DNA from: Nostoc sp. FACHB-892
Lineage (GTDB): Bacteria; Cyanobacteriota; Cyanobacteriia; Cyanobacteriales; Nostocaceae
DNA length: 64,000 nt
Reading direction: 5' to 3'
NCBI RefSeq assembly: GCF_014698795.1
Contig: NZ_JACJTR010000001.1
Location: forward strand, 372,001-436,000
Shown here: positions 27,676 to 35,867 of the stretch, piece after piece
Layout: each line of letters opens with the position of its first letter
Position numbering within the stretch: position 1 is the first letter of the stretch
Made by a program: the position numbers and the translations under genes
Notes under the pieces: model-generated
What the model saw: the letters and a program-made list of their open reading frames with translations, nothing else
Database searches by the model: none
What the model was told of the DNA's origin: nothing

Positions 27676-28653
27676 CTACAGAAAAACTGGTGTTAGAGTT
27701 TTTCGCCACCGTTTCACTGCTATTTGTAATTCAACCGACAACCAACTATCAAATTGCGGGTAAACTGGCGATCGCGGCACCAATTCCCACCCAGCAGGTT
27801 GTAAAATTTCTCTCAATGCCTGTTCCTGAATATGGGGATAATCGGGATTCACTTCATCTCTTGGCCCAATTCCACCCAAGTCTCGCGCACCAGCTTCGAT
27901 ACAAGCGAGTAACCATCGGTTATCCTTAACTAAATTGGGCGGAATTTGAATAGTAATATCTGGCGGTAAAATCTGACGCGCCCTAAAAATGACTTCTGGT
28001 AACTGATGAGGATCAAAAGGAGGTGCATCAAAAGTTTGCTGATGTCCAGGACTATGAGGTTGCAGGATAACTTCTTGAATGTGATGGTAACGTTGGTGCA
28101 AGTTAGATATAGCTTCTAAGGTTTCCCACCAATCATTTACAGTTTCTCCAATTCCCAAAAGTAACCCAGTTGTAAAGGGAATCTGCAACTCTCCCGCCCA
28201 TTGTAATTGTTGTAAACGAACTTCTGGTAATTTACTTGGTGCGTGGCGATGTACAGTATTTAGCAATGTTGGTGTTAACTGTTCCAACATCAGCCCCATT
28301 GAAACATTCACACCTTTCAGCTTTTGCATTTCCTCAAAACTCAGGGGGCCTGCATTAGTATGCGGTAAAAAACCCATTGAAAGCGTTAACTTGCACAAAT
28401 CGTAAATCCGCCCAAACCACGCCTGACGCATTGGCGAATAGGGATGCACTTCACCGCAGAGGATGAGGATTTCACAGACTTTTTCACTTTGAAGTGGTTG
28501 TAAAATACTTTCTGCATCTGAAAGACTCATCCAGGGGCTTTTACCCGGTTCGGTACGAAAGTTGCAGTAACTACAGCGATTAAAGCACTCGTAAGTAGGA
28601 ACGATTGTATAAGCGGGGCTATAGGTGATAAGACGGCAATTATTAATTGGCAT
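27676..28653 (-). CDS. cofG: FO synthase subunit 1, CofG
   Basis: A radical SAM enzyme that, with CofH, makes the 5-deazaflavin FO; cyanobacteria use FO as the antenna chromophore of some photolyases. The 325-residue protein has the 4Fe-4S site CFNRCSYC (CxxxCxxC) at about residues 23-30, the conserved GEVHPYSP and TNAGPLS stretches, GLMLEQLT, and GLLLGIGET in the barrel core. The length is right for a stand-alone CofG. No cofH is seen in this window. The ATG at 28651-28653 is the natural start. Confidence 0.95.
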   Translation of the reverse strand: MPINNCRLITYSPAYTIVPTYECFNRCSYCNFRTEPGKSPWMSLSDAESILQPLQSEKVCEILILCGEVHPYSPMRQAWFGRIYDLCKLTLSMGFLPHTNAGPLSFEEMQKLKGVNVSMGLMLEQLTPTLLNTVHRHAPSKLPEVRLQQLQWAGELQIPFTTGLLLGIGETVNDWWETLEAISNLHQRYHHIQEVILQPHSPGHQQTFDAPPFDPHQLPEVIFRARQILPPDITIQIPPNLVKDNRWLLACIEAGARDLGGIGPRDEVNPDYPHIQEQALREILQPAGWELVPRSPVYPQFDSWLSVELQIAVKRWRKTLTPVFL

Positions 28654-28741
28654 AAGCAGGATAATCTATTAGTAAAAATAATGTCTTGTTCAAACTGTAT
28701 AGATTACTGTGTGACTGTTGCTGCCATTTGCTACTATTATG

Positions 28742-29506
28742 CTAGTATTTTGCTTTGTAAATTTCTGGTAACTGCCACCAACAAACATTGGGATATTCGT
28801 GATGTTCTTCGTGGTAGCCAAAATGATAGCAAGTGATAAATGACCACCAAATAGGACGGCTAATTGTTTGGGCACGATGAGGTTGAACATAACCCCCTAT
28901 TGGTTCACTATGGGGTAAAAAAGTACCAAAATAGAATAATTGTAATGAACTTAAAAGCGAGGGTAGCACCCAAAAGTAAGTTAAATTATCACTTGGTATA
29001 TGGAGTATGTATTTAGAAAAGTTATAAATACTAGTCAAGGCAATTATTTGTCCCCAACTCCAGTAACCTTTCATAAAATGAAAATACCAAGCAAAGAAAT
29101 TTTGGTGTTTCCCATTATGAAAATCTGGGTCTATTTTACTTGCTGGATTATGGTGGTGTAACCAATGTTTTTTCAATAATTTTTGATATGGTAAAAGACC
29201 ATAAAGGGATAGGGTCAATGTCCCAATAAAATGATTGAGCTTGGGGTTCTGAGGAAATACTACCCCATGCATGGCATCATGAGATGTAATAAATAATCCC
29301 GTATATAAAAATGTCTGCCAAAGTATAACAGGCAATAAAATCCAAAATTTTAGCTTGGAGATGTCAAGAGAAAGTAATAAACTCAGGCTAATTACCCATG
29401 TGCTAACAATGACAATAGCAATGAAAAGCCCTTTAAACTCCAATTTCCTTTTTACTACTGGAGTCAGTTTTGTTTGATGACTGGATGGTTCTTCTAACTG
29501 GATCAC
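28742..29506 (-). CDS. crtW: Beta-carotene ketolase CrtW
   Basis: A membrane di-iron oxygenase that adds 4-keto groups to carotenoids (echinenone, canthaxanthin or keto-myxol products). The 254-residue protein has several membrane spans and the three histidine clusters of the family: HDAMH near residue 78, HWLHHH near 115, and YHEEHHEYP near 232. The sequence closely matches Nostoc CrtW proteins (LWQTFLYTGLFIT, GLLPYQKLLKKHWLHH, QLFYFGTFLPH). The start is GTG at 29504-29506 with GGAG about 9 bases before it. It is complete, with no linked carotenoid genes, which is usual in Nostoc. Confidence 0.96.
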   Translation of the reverse strand: MIQLEEPSSHQTKLTPVVKRKLEFKGLFIAIVIVSTWVISLSLLLSLDISKLKFWILLPVILWQTFLYTGLFITSHDAMHGVVFPQNPKLNHFIGTLTLSLYGLLPYQKLLKKHWLHHHNPASKIDPDFHNGKHQNFFAWYFHFMKGYWSWGQIIALTSIYNFSKYILHIPSDNLTYFWVLPSLLSSLQLFYFGTFLPHSEPIGGYVQPHRAQTISRPIWWSFITCYHFGYHEEHHEYPNVCWWQLPEIYKAKY

Positions 29507-29812
29507 GCTTTTACTCCGCCTAGTATTTAGGTGAAAATTCCAAAAATATAGTCATGACAAAAACAACTAACCGATAAACTCTGTTAGTGGTTAATTTTTT
29601 ACATTCGACAACGCCAATGCTCTAATATATGTAGAAATATTAAGATACTTTAACTAGTATTGCATAAGCAACTGTATTCTAAAAGCTGTTTTCGCTTGGA
29701 AGGCTGGATTGTATGAGTAATGGCACTGCACAGTTTAGTATTTAATATAACCAGTACCTTGATACCTTGAAAGTCCTAAGCCTGCAAAAAAGACCGCCAA
29801 TAGGCAGGGAGT
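29507..29812. other. Intergenic region upstream of crtW
   Basis: About 305 bases between crtW and hliP, both leftward; presumably the crtW promoter and the end of the hliP transcript. A CCTGCAAAAAAGACCGCC stretch near 29782 precedes the hliP stop. No gene or clear repeat is seen. Confidence 0.4.
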
Positions 29813-30004
29813 TTAGGGAATGAGGTGAAGTACGTCCCGCACTACGCTATAACCATTGAGATCCCAAAGTAGGTAAGCTAGAAAACCGATCATAGCCAAG
29901 CGACCGTTCCAAAGTTCAGACTGAGGAGTTATCCCAAGTTCACCAGCATTTCGGTCTTTGCCATTGTATGCAGTTTCAGTTTTATCACTAGGATAAAGTG
30001 CCAT
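29813..30004 (-). CDS. hliP: High-light-inducible protein (single-helix CAB-like)
   Basis: A 63-residue thylakoid protein with one membrane helix carrying the chlorophyll-binding motif ELWNGRLAMIGFLAYLL, the hallmark of the Hli/Scp family. These proteins bind chlorophyll and carotenoid and protect photosystem II during stress and assembly. The N-terminal 28 residues are hydrophilic and the C-terminal tail short, as usual. AAGGA lies about 12 bases before the ATG. It lies next to crtW, whose product makes photoprotective ketocarotenoids. Which hli paralogue this is cannot be told. Confidence 0.92.
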   Translation of the reverse strand: MALYPSDKTETAYNGKDRNAGELGITPQSELWNGRLAMIGFLAYLLWDLNGYSVVRDVLHLIP

Positions 30005-30229
30005 TGTTAAGTTTCCTTAAAAAGCTAATTATATTGTTAATATTACTTAACTTACCAATTTGGCGGTATCTATCTCTAGCTTCAAACTAGAAGCAACTCT
30101 AAAGAATGATATTTTAAGGAAGTTCAGGAAATACTTCTCTAACAAAAGTTCAATGATAGATTTTATTAGATTATAGAGCAGAGGTATTTTTACCAAATAA
30201 CTGTTCAAGAAGACTTGTACCGGGACGTT

Positions 30230-30319
30230 ATGGTACTGATTACAGGTGCTTCTAAAGGCACTGGCAAAGCAACGGCTCTTTTATTTGGGAGACAAGGGTT
30301 GAAGAGTCAGGATAATTAA
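30230..30319 (+). pseudogene. Short-chain dehydrogenase N-terminal remnant
   Basis: Thirty codons from ATG 30230 encode MVLITGASKGTGKATALLF and a short tail, then stop. The TGASKGTG motif is the Rossmann NAD(P)-binding loop at the start of SDR enzymes, which need about 240 residues. Everything after the first beta-alpha unit is missing, so this is a remnant. No Shine-Dalgarno is seen. Confidence 0.7.
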
Positions 30320-30341
30320 TTTTTGCTACCAGCACATTGTG

Positions 30342-30791
30342 CTATTGTGATTCACATTCTCGTTTCGTTACATAGTGGCGATAGCGAAACATTGCTTCTA
30401 GTTGCACTTGCACTAACCAACCACTGACAAATTCAACTGTTCCTCCGCCAGGCATGGAGAAGGAGATAGCATCAGTCAGCCTAGTTTTGCCAGCTTCCGG
30501 TTCAAATTCATGTCGATGTACCCAAGACTCAAAGGGACCAGATATTTGTTCGTCGGTAAACAGGCGATATTTTTCATATTCAGTATGACGCGCTAACCAA
30601 GTTAAGGGTAATGGGCCGAGAAACAGGCGAAATTCTGTGATAGCACCTACATTTAGCCCACCCTCACGACGAACCACTTGGACTGGCTGCCAAGGTGGAT
30701 TCAACAGTTGCAAAATATCTGGCCGTTCGTGAAATTTCCAAACTACTTCTGTTGGGGCATTAATTACTGAGGAATGTTTAAAGTGCAGCAT
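30342..30791 (-). CDS. SRPBCC-fold ligand-binding/cyclase-like protein
   Basis: A 149-residue soluble protein of the START/polyketide-cyclase fold. The opening FKHSSVINAPTEVVWKFHERPDILQLLNPPW is the conserved first strand, helix and PPW turn of this family, and the end includes a long C-terminal helix (LEAMFRYRHYVTKRE) that normally closes a hydrophobic cavity. Such proteins bind hydrophobic ligands; in cyanobacteria they are often annotated as cyclase/dehydrase with unproven function. It is the middle of three leftward genes, 20 bases downstream of the Cys-rich small gene, so co-transcription is likely. Confidence 0.85.
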   Translation of the reverse strand: MLHFKHSSVINAPTEVVWKFHERPDILQLLNPPWQPVQVVRREGGLNVGAITEFRLFLGPLPLTWLARHTEYEKYRLFTDEQISGPFESWVHRHEFEPEAGKTRLTDAISFSMPGGGTVEFVSGWLVQVQLEAMFRYRHYVTKRECESQ

Positions 30792-30810
30792 GGAAAGAAA
30801 AACCTAAAAT

Positions 30811-30999
30811 TCAACTTTCGGATTCTGTATCAATTTCGATATCTAAGGTATCTTCATCAACCCGGACATACAAAATATTTGGGTTACAGCAAACTTGACA
30901 ATCTTCAATATAAGATTGCTGTCCTCCAGCACTCAAATCAATAAAAGTTAAGTTCGGTTCGCCGCAATAGGCGCAGTAATACTCAGCTGTGTTTTGCAT
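30811..30999 (-). CDS. CPXCG-motif cysteine-rich small protein
   Basis: A 62-residue protein with two zinc-ribbon knuckles: CAYCGEPN near residue 9 and CQVCCNPN near 35, followed by an acidic tail (VDEDTLDIEIDTESES). This is the CPXCG family of small putative zinc-binding proteins with unknown role. ATG at 30997-30999 is preferred to the TTG one codon earlier. It lies 19 bases upstream of the SRPBCC gene in the same direction and downstream of the radical SAM gene; a heptamer repeat separates it from that gene. Confidence 0.85.
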   Translation of the reverse strand: MQNTAEYYCAYCGEPNLTFIDLSAGGQQSYIEDCQVCCNPNILYVRVDEDTLDIEIDTESES

Positions 31000-31016
31000 C
31001 AAGTTTTCAGGATTGG

Positions 31017-31090
31017 GAATTGGGCATTGGGAATTGGGAATTGGGCATTTTAATCTTAGTCCTTAATCCCCAGTCCCTAGTCCCTAGTTC
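31017..31090. repeat. Short tandem heptamer repeats
   Basis: GGGAATTGGGCATTGGGAAT-type units (ATTGGGA/ATTGGGC) run from about 31017 to 31046, followed by a mirrored run of CCCTAGT-type units at 31070-31090. Heptamer repeats of this kind are typical of heterocystous cyanobacterial genomes. The right end overlaps the 3' end of the radical SAM gene. Confidence 0.7.
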
Positions 31091-32739
31091 CTAATGCCCA
31101 GTAACGGTTGTAATTCCTTTGGAGATGGGTTGATATAACTCTGAGCATCAGCCAAATGCTTTAGTAGTGTAGACTGTGGCAGAGGCCCTTGCAAGTGGCT
31201 CCAAGGTAATACTTGCTCTGTAGGCCAATCAGCGTGGACGTAGAAATCTAAGTCAGGGATTTGTCCTTTGAGTTGTTTGAAAGCACGTTTGTAGCTACCC
31301 AAGGAGTCGCCAAAGTCACGAGTAAGTTGGAGGAGTTGGGAGACTCTGCGATCGCCTCTCGACAATAAAGCCTGTATAATCGACCAATTATAGCTTTCTG
31401 GGCGAAACTCTATTCCCTGTGGTTTTAGCTGTTTTTGTAAAAACTGCAACCGCTTTTCTGCTTGGCGATTCACCCCAAACCATTGAAAGGGTGTGTGTGC
31501 TTTGGGTACAAAGGTGCTGCATCCGAATGTTAGGCGCAATCCCGGCGCAGCTTTTTTGATATTACGCATCATCGCTACGGTTTGCTCTAAATCTTCTGTT
31601 TCTTCACCGGGAATTCCTGCCATTCCGTAGAGTTTCAAGCTTTTCAATCCGCCAGCTTTGGCATTTATCGCAGCTTGGATAATTTCGTCGTTATGCAGCT
31701 TTTTGTTGATGATTTGGCGGATTTTCTCAGAACCACTCTCTACTGCAATGGTAAGCGATCGCGTGTCTCGTTTCGTCAAAGTTTCTGCTAACTGGACTGT
31801 TACGGTATCGGTTCGCACTGAGGCAATGCTAAGACGCACATCATCGTACTTTGGCTGACTAATATAATCTAGTAAAGCCTCAAATTCTGGGTGCTGAGTT
31901 ACAGAAGCGCCCAATAATCCTAGCCGATTTGTGACTTCTAAACCTCTTTCAATAGCTGGAATTAATGAACTTTCAAGACTGGCTGTTCTAAAAGGCAGTG
32001 TCAGATAACTCGCCAAACAAAAGCGGCACATTTCTGGACAACTTCTCACCACTTCCACCATGTAAATATTTTCCCATGCGGCTTTTTCGGTGACTACAGT
32101 CGAAGCCGATAGAGTATTTCCCCGATAAGTTTGCTTTTGCACCACTGGGGGAATTTCGGGAGAAATTGGTTGAATTGACTTTATCGCACCATCTATGCTG
32201 TGATATTCCACCTCATACAAACTGGGAATATAAATTCCTGGGATTTGTGCAAGTCTTTTTAGTTGAGTTCGTCTAGAAGCATTTCTAACTTCTTTGTACG
32301 CCTCAATGAAATTTCCCAGGAGGTTTTCGCCATCCCCCAGTAAAATTACATCAAAAAAATCTGCGAAAGGTTCAGGATTCGCTGTGAGAACCGGGCCACC
32401 ACCAAAAATTATCGGATGAGAATCATTGCGAGAAGTTGCCAGAATCGGAATTTCTAAAGATTCCAGCAGATTTAAAATATTCACATAATCCAGTTCCCAG
32501 GAAATTGAAAATCCCATAATTTCCGGGGTTCTGGGGAGTTGTTCGTGAGTATCTGTAAACAGGCGACTCACCTGCACATCATCACGCATAGCCAAAGTTG
32601 CCCAAACTACCTGATAGCCGAGGCTAGTGATACCTACGCTGTACTCATTGGGGAAGGCAAAAATGATGGGGATAGCGTCGGTGTCTGGGTTAGCGGGGGT
32701 GAAAAGGAGGCGTTCAGAGGTAAATACAGATGATGTCAC
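31084..32739 (-). CDS. B12-binding-domain radical SAM protein
   Basis: A 551-residue protein. The N-terminal 200 residues resemble a cobalamin-binding domain (IIFAFPNEYSVGITSLGYQVVWATLA ... IIFGGGPVLTANPEPFADFFDVILLGDGE). The radical SAM core starts with CPEMCRFC (CxxxCxxC) near residue 235 and includes LTIAVESGSEKIRQIINK and GIPGEETEDLEQT. The overall plan matches the uncharacterised TIGR03960-like family of B12/radical SAM enzymes, related to MiaB-type and methyl-transferring proteins. No methylthiotransferase TRAM domain is seen. Substrate unknown. It leads a leftward group with the Cys-rich and SRPBCC genes. Confidence 0.88.
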   Translation of the reverse strand: MTSSVFTSERLLFTPANPDTDAIPIIFAFPNEYSVGITSLGYQVVWATLAMRDDVQVSRLFTDTHEQLPRTPEIMGFSISWELDYVNILNLLESLEIPILATSRNDSHPIIFGGGPVLTANPEPFADFFDVILLGDGENLLGNFIEAYKEVRNASRRTQLKRLAQIPGIYIPSLYEVEYHSIDGAIKSIQPISPEIPPVVQKQTYRGNTLSASTVVTEKAAWENIYMVEVVRSCPEMCRFCLASYLTLPFRTASLESSLIPAIERGLEVTNRLGLLGASVTQHPEFEALLDYISQPKYDDVRLSIASVRTDTVTVQLAETLTKRDTRSLTIAVESGSEKIRQIINKKLHNDEIIQAAINAKAGGLKSLKLYGMAGIPGEETEDLEQTVAMMRNIKKAAPGLRLTFGCSTFVPKAHTPFQWFGVNRQAEKRLQFLQKQLKPQGIEFRPESYNWSIIQALLSRGDRRVSQLLQLTRDFGDSLGSYKRAFKQLKGQIPDLDFYVHADWPTEQVLPWSHLQGPLPQSTLLKHLADAQSYINPSPKELQPLLGIRN

Positions 32740-32881
32740 AGGTGTTTTTTAGGGGTGTTTGAATAATGGAGTCTCATAGAATTCGTGCCTACATAGGCAA
32801 AAACTACTTTTCCTTCTCTTTTCTACGAGATGCTACGCGAACGTGGGTTTTCACGGTATCTGGGAAACCTCTCTCTAAATC

Positions 32882-32937
32882 TCTCTCCTCTTAGGAGAGA
32901 GACTTTGACTTTTCCCCCTTCCCGCGTCGGGAAGGGG
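32882..32937. repeat. Dispersed hairpin repeat pair
   Basis: TCTCTCCT/AGGAGAGA (32882-32900) and CCCCTTCCCG/CGGGAAGGGG with a CGT loop (32915-32937) form two perfect adjacent hairpins in the 280-base spacer upstream of the radical SAM gene. The look is that of a dispersed genomic repeat, not a terminator. Confidence 0.55.
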
Positions 32938-33020
32938 ATTAGGGGGTTAGGTGTTTCGTTTTAGTCCGCGCAGGCTGCCGAGAGTTTGTGTAGCCGCGAT
33001 TTATAGTCGCCAGGGCTTCT

Positions 33021-33275
33021 TTATCTATATTTAATTTTAAGCCATAGAATTATCAAGTTAAAAAACAATGTCACACTATTAGCAAGAATAATTGGCAATG
33101 CTTGTAAATAGATTCCATAGATTAACCACAAAAAAACACCAGTTATGAATGTAATCAACGTCACCAAAGAAACATCTTTGGCTGATTTAGTTTGCCACGT
33201 TTTAAACATCTGTGGCAAAAAAGAGATTGTGGTTATTGTGGCAGCCGCTAATCCTAGAATTGTTAGAAAATCCAT
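33021..33275 (-). CDS. SemiSWEET sugar transporter (PQ-loop/MtN3)
   Basis: An 84-residue membrane protein with three predicted helices. SemiSWEETs dimerise to form a sugar channel-like transporter. The PQ-loop signature is clear in helix 1-2 (FLPQMFKTWQTKSAKDVS), followed by LVTLITFITGVFLWLIYGIY, with the conserved Trp-Leu-Tyr-Gly run, and LPIILANSVTLFFNLIIL with the conserved Asn of the substrate site. Size and topology are those of the family. It appears monocistronic; transported sugar unknown. Confidence 0.9.
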   Translation of the reverse strand: MDFLTILGLAAATITTISFLPQMFKTWQTKSAKDVSLVTLITFITGVFLWLIYGIYLQALPIILANSVTLFFNLIILWLKIKYR

Positions 33276-33393
33276 TGCGATGCAAACCTATAAAATAAAG
33301 TTTTCATTGGTTAAACAACTTATAAATTGATTTTTATAATACTGTATTAACGTCTTCGGGTTTACATTGTAATGTAAGGTAGAAATTGGAAAA

Positions 33394-33434
33394 ACTAAAA
33401 AGGAAAAAGACTTTAACTCTTTTCCCTTTTTAGT
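33394..33434. terminator. A/T-rich inverted repeat, possible terminator
   Basis: ACTAAAAAGGAAAAAGA and TCTTTTCCCTTTTTAGT pair with few mismatches around a short loop. It lies 20 bases downstream of the Rpn fragment stop on the minus strand. Confidence 0.45.
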
Positions 33435-33453
33435 AAAGGATATGTGATTGACA

Positions 33454-33678
33454 CTAGGAAAACCTATCAATTAATTCTTCACGGGATAACTGCAACAGTA
33501 AAGGCGTAAACTCTTCTGGTGGTAACGTCAATAAAGGTTCAAGAATTGCTTGAAGCTCATTATCTATTTCACCAAAGCGAACTTTGAGCAAGTTTTCCAC
33601 CACCAAGCGTTCTCCCTGCTGAATTCCTTGTTGTTTAGCCTGTTCTCGATCTTGTTGGTAAAGTGGTGCTAATCGCAT
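33454..33678 (-). pseudogene. Rpn-family/DUF4351 C-terminal remnant
   Basis: Seventy-four residues: a polar helix (MRLAPLYQQDREQAKQQGIQQGERLV), then a DUF4351-like end (ENLLKVRFGEIDNELQAILEPLLTLPPEEFTPLLLQLSREELIDRF). In complete proteins, as I recall them, this end follows a PD-(D/E)XK nuclease domain of about 200 residues, giving roughly 300 in total. That domain is absent upstream, where the next gene begins 48 bases away. This is a C-terminal leftover that may or may not be translated. Confidence 0.65.
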
Positions 33679-33725
33679 AAGTAATTCCCTATCTTCCTCG
33701 TCTTGATTTTGAGAGACTTATAAGT

Positions 33726-35591
33726 TTATTTACCATTGTCTGACGTTTTTTTGAGATAAGACTTAGCCCAAGCATATCGTTTTGAATCTTTTTTCAGTAG
33801 GTACTCTATTACTTCCCGACGCTTGTTTTCATCCTTAGCATTTTTCACTACTCGCTTGATTTCAGAATCCATATCTCTAGGATTAGCCCCACGTTTGATT
33901 GCTTCTTCAAACCAATACTCACCATCTGAATATTGATGCCGTTCAAAACAAATAGCTCCCATCAAGGTATAAGGGTGATGGCTTTTTGGTTGATGCTCAA
34001 TAGCTTGACGAGCGCAATTTTCTGCTTTATCTAGTTTTTCAATATCTCGAAAGGCTCCACCTCTGCTAGTTAGTAAAGCTGCCTTGAGTTTATTTTCTTT
34101 AATTTTGTCGAATTCCAAATTATTTGTCAGTTGCAATGCCTGTTTTGGTTCATCTGCTTTACGCCAATGGCTACTAGCATTTGCTAAGTTCCATTTGTTC
34201 TCAGTGCGCTGAAACTCCTGCTCATAGAAATTTGCCTCAATTGTGTGGTAAGCAATCAAAATCTTACCAGAGAATAATTTAATCCCTTGATACTGAGGCT
34301 CTTTTTGCCACCTATAATAACTATATGTTGCTAGAGGCACTTCAATTCTATTTTCCTGAAGCCAAGCAATATCTGTTGGTTCAAGTCGCTCTTTTAACTC
34401 AAGTTTTTGCAAAATTGTGTATAAAAGACTGGTGTGTGATTTATCTTGATAGTCTAAAACATCATATTTTGTTTTCAAGGCTGTAAAATGCTTTTCTTGA
34501 GCGAGAATAATGATATCTTCACGTCTATTATTTTTCAGCCACTCAATTTCTGATTCATTAAGTAGTTCTCCTAAATCTATTTTATATTTTAGGGTAGAGA
34601 CGTATTTTTCATTTGCAATTTCTATAATCCCAGTCAGCTTGCGTTTTTTGAGGAAGTTAATATCCTGTTCACCTAACTGATTGGACAATTCAAGCCTTTT
34701 GAGAATTTTGTACAGGTGACTCTTAGGCGTTGAATCCTGATACTCAGTTGCTTTATACTTAGCTTTTAAGGCAGCAAATTCTCGTGTTTGTTCCAATTCT
34801 TGAGCAATGGCAATTGTTTCGCTAAATCCTTTCTGTTCCAGCCAGTTAATTTCTGAATCACTCAAATGATTTTTTGCGTCAATATTTTGCAGTATTAGAT
34901 ATAGCGGACTGGATAATGATAAATCTGAATACTTAATTGCTTGGTATTTATCTTTTAATTCAGCAAAGTTAGCTTCTTTTACTGACTCTTGCTGCTTAAA
35001 AATTTCTGCTGTTTCCAAAAGTTGGTTATTAATAAGCCAATTATATTCAGAATTACTTAAACTTTGTGTAACCTCTAATTTTTTTAGTATTTGATATAGT
35101 TTACTATCAGGATATGAGTCTTGATATTGAGTAGCTTTGTATTTAGATTTAAGTTGAGTAAATCGTTTTACCTCTTGAGCAATTTGATTCGTCTCATGTA
35201 AACCGTTTGCTCTTAACCATTTAACTTCTGAATCAGTGAGTAAATTTCCTGACTCAAGTTTCAAAAGAAGGAAATACAGACGACTTGATTGCCAAGAAAT
35301 GTTATCTTTTGTAGCTTTATACTTAGATTTTAATTTTGAGAATTCAAATTCTAGATTGCCGAATTCTTGGAATCTATGTTGCTGCTCTTGCTTGATAGCT
35401 TCTAAAGTCTCTTTAAGCTCAGACTCTCCCAACCAATTAAGTTCTAAATCACTAAGTTCAATACCTAAATCAACTTTTCGTAAAATCAGATACAACAGAC
35501 TTGCGGGTGATGAATCGTTATATTTAGTTGCTTGGTACTTGGACTTTAGGCTAGTAAAGTGTTCTAAACGATTTTGAGACTGTTTACGCAT
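33726..35591 (-). CDS. Unfamiliar protein with about seven 60-residue repeats and a TPR-like C-terminus
   Basis: A 621-residue soluble protein. Residues about 12-430 contain seven copies of a roughly 60-residue unit with consensus FxxLKxKYKATxYQDSxPxSxLYxILxKLE then LxxxExxWL and a helical end; the sixth copy (near 330-367) has lost its first half. The unit starts are near residues 12, 84, 144, 208, 271, 330 and 368. The C-terminal 170 residues look like TPR helices (CARQAIEHQPKSHHPYTLMGAICFERHQYSDGEYWFEEAIKRG). No signal peptide, membrane segment or catalytic motif is visible. I do not recognise the repeat as a named family. It is transcribed divergently from the 17-TPR gene at 35868. Confidence 0.8.
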   Translation of the reverse strand: MRKQSQNRLEHFTSLKSKYQATKYNDSSPASLLYLILRKVDLGIELSDLELNWLGESELKETLEAIKQEQQHRFQEFGNLEFEFSKLKSKYKATKDNISWQSSRLYFLLLKLESGNLLTDSEVKWLRANGLHETNQIAQEVKRFTQLKSKYKATQYQDSYPDSKLYQILKKLEVTQSLSNSEYNWLINNQLLETAEIFKQQESVKEANFAELKDKYQAIKYSDLSLSSPLYLILQNIDAKNHLSDSEINWLEQKGFSETIAIAQELEQTREFAALKAKYKATEYQDSTPKSHLYKILKRLELSNQLGEQDINFLKKRKLTGIIEIANEKYVSTLKYKIDLGELLNESEIEWLKNNRREDIIILAQEKHFTALKTKYDVLDYQDKSHTSLLYTILQKLELKERLEPTDIAWLQENRIEVPLATYSYYRWQKEPQYQGIKLFSGKILIAYHTIEANFYEQEFQRTENKWNLANASSHWRKADEPKQALQLTNNLEFDKIKENKLKAALLTSRGGAFRDIEKLDKAENCARQAIEHQPKSHHPYTLMGAICFERHQYSDGEYWFEEAIKRGANPRDMDSEIKRVVKNAKDENKRREVIEYLLKKDSKRYAWAKSYLKKTSDNGK

Positions 35592-35867
35592 ATTGCTAGT
35601 AGATGCGATCGCACTTGGTTAAATGTATTATCCGCTACTATATCAATACCAGTAGAAAACGGCGAGTCAAACACCCACCGTTCTTATTTGCGGTGCTTGC
35701 TGCTGTTTAAGTCGCCTGAAATTCGTCACACTGAATATAAGCTCACAGAAAATCAGGAATTAAAATCTTAGCAAGAGGCACAATAGTAGCTGGAGCGATT
35801 TTCAAAATATATCGTTAAAAATCCCGTTGCCTGAAAGCTAGATAATGTCGAAATCCCAAAAAATTAT

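Noticed and set aside
28690..28890. 66-codon minus-strand frame overlapping the crtW 3' end
   Set aside because: It overlaps the well-supported crtW frame and has no family features.
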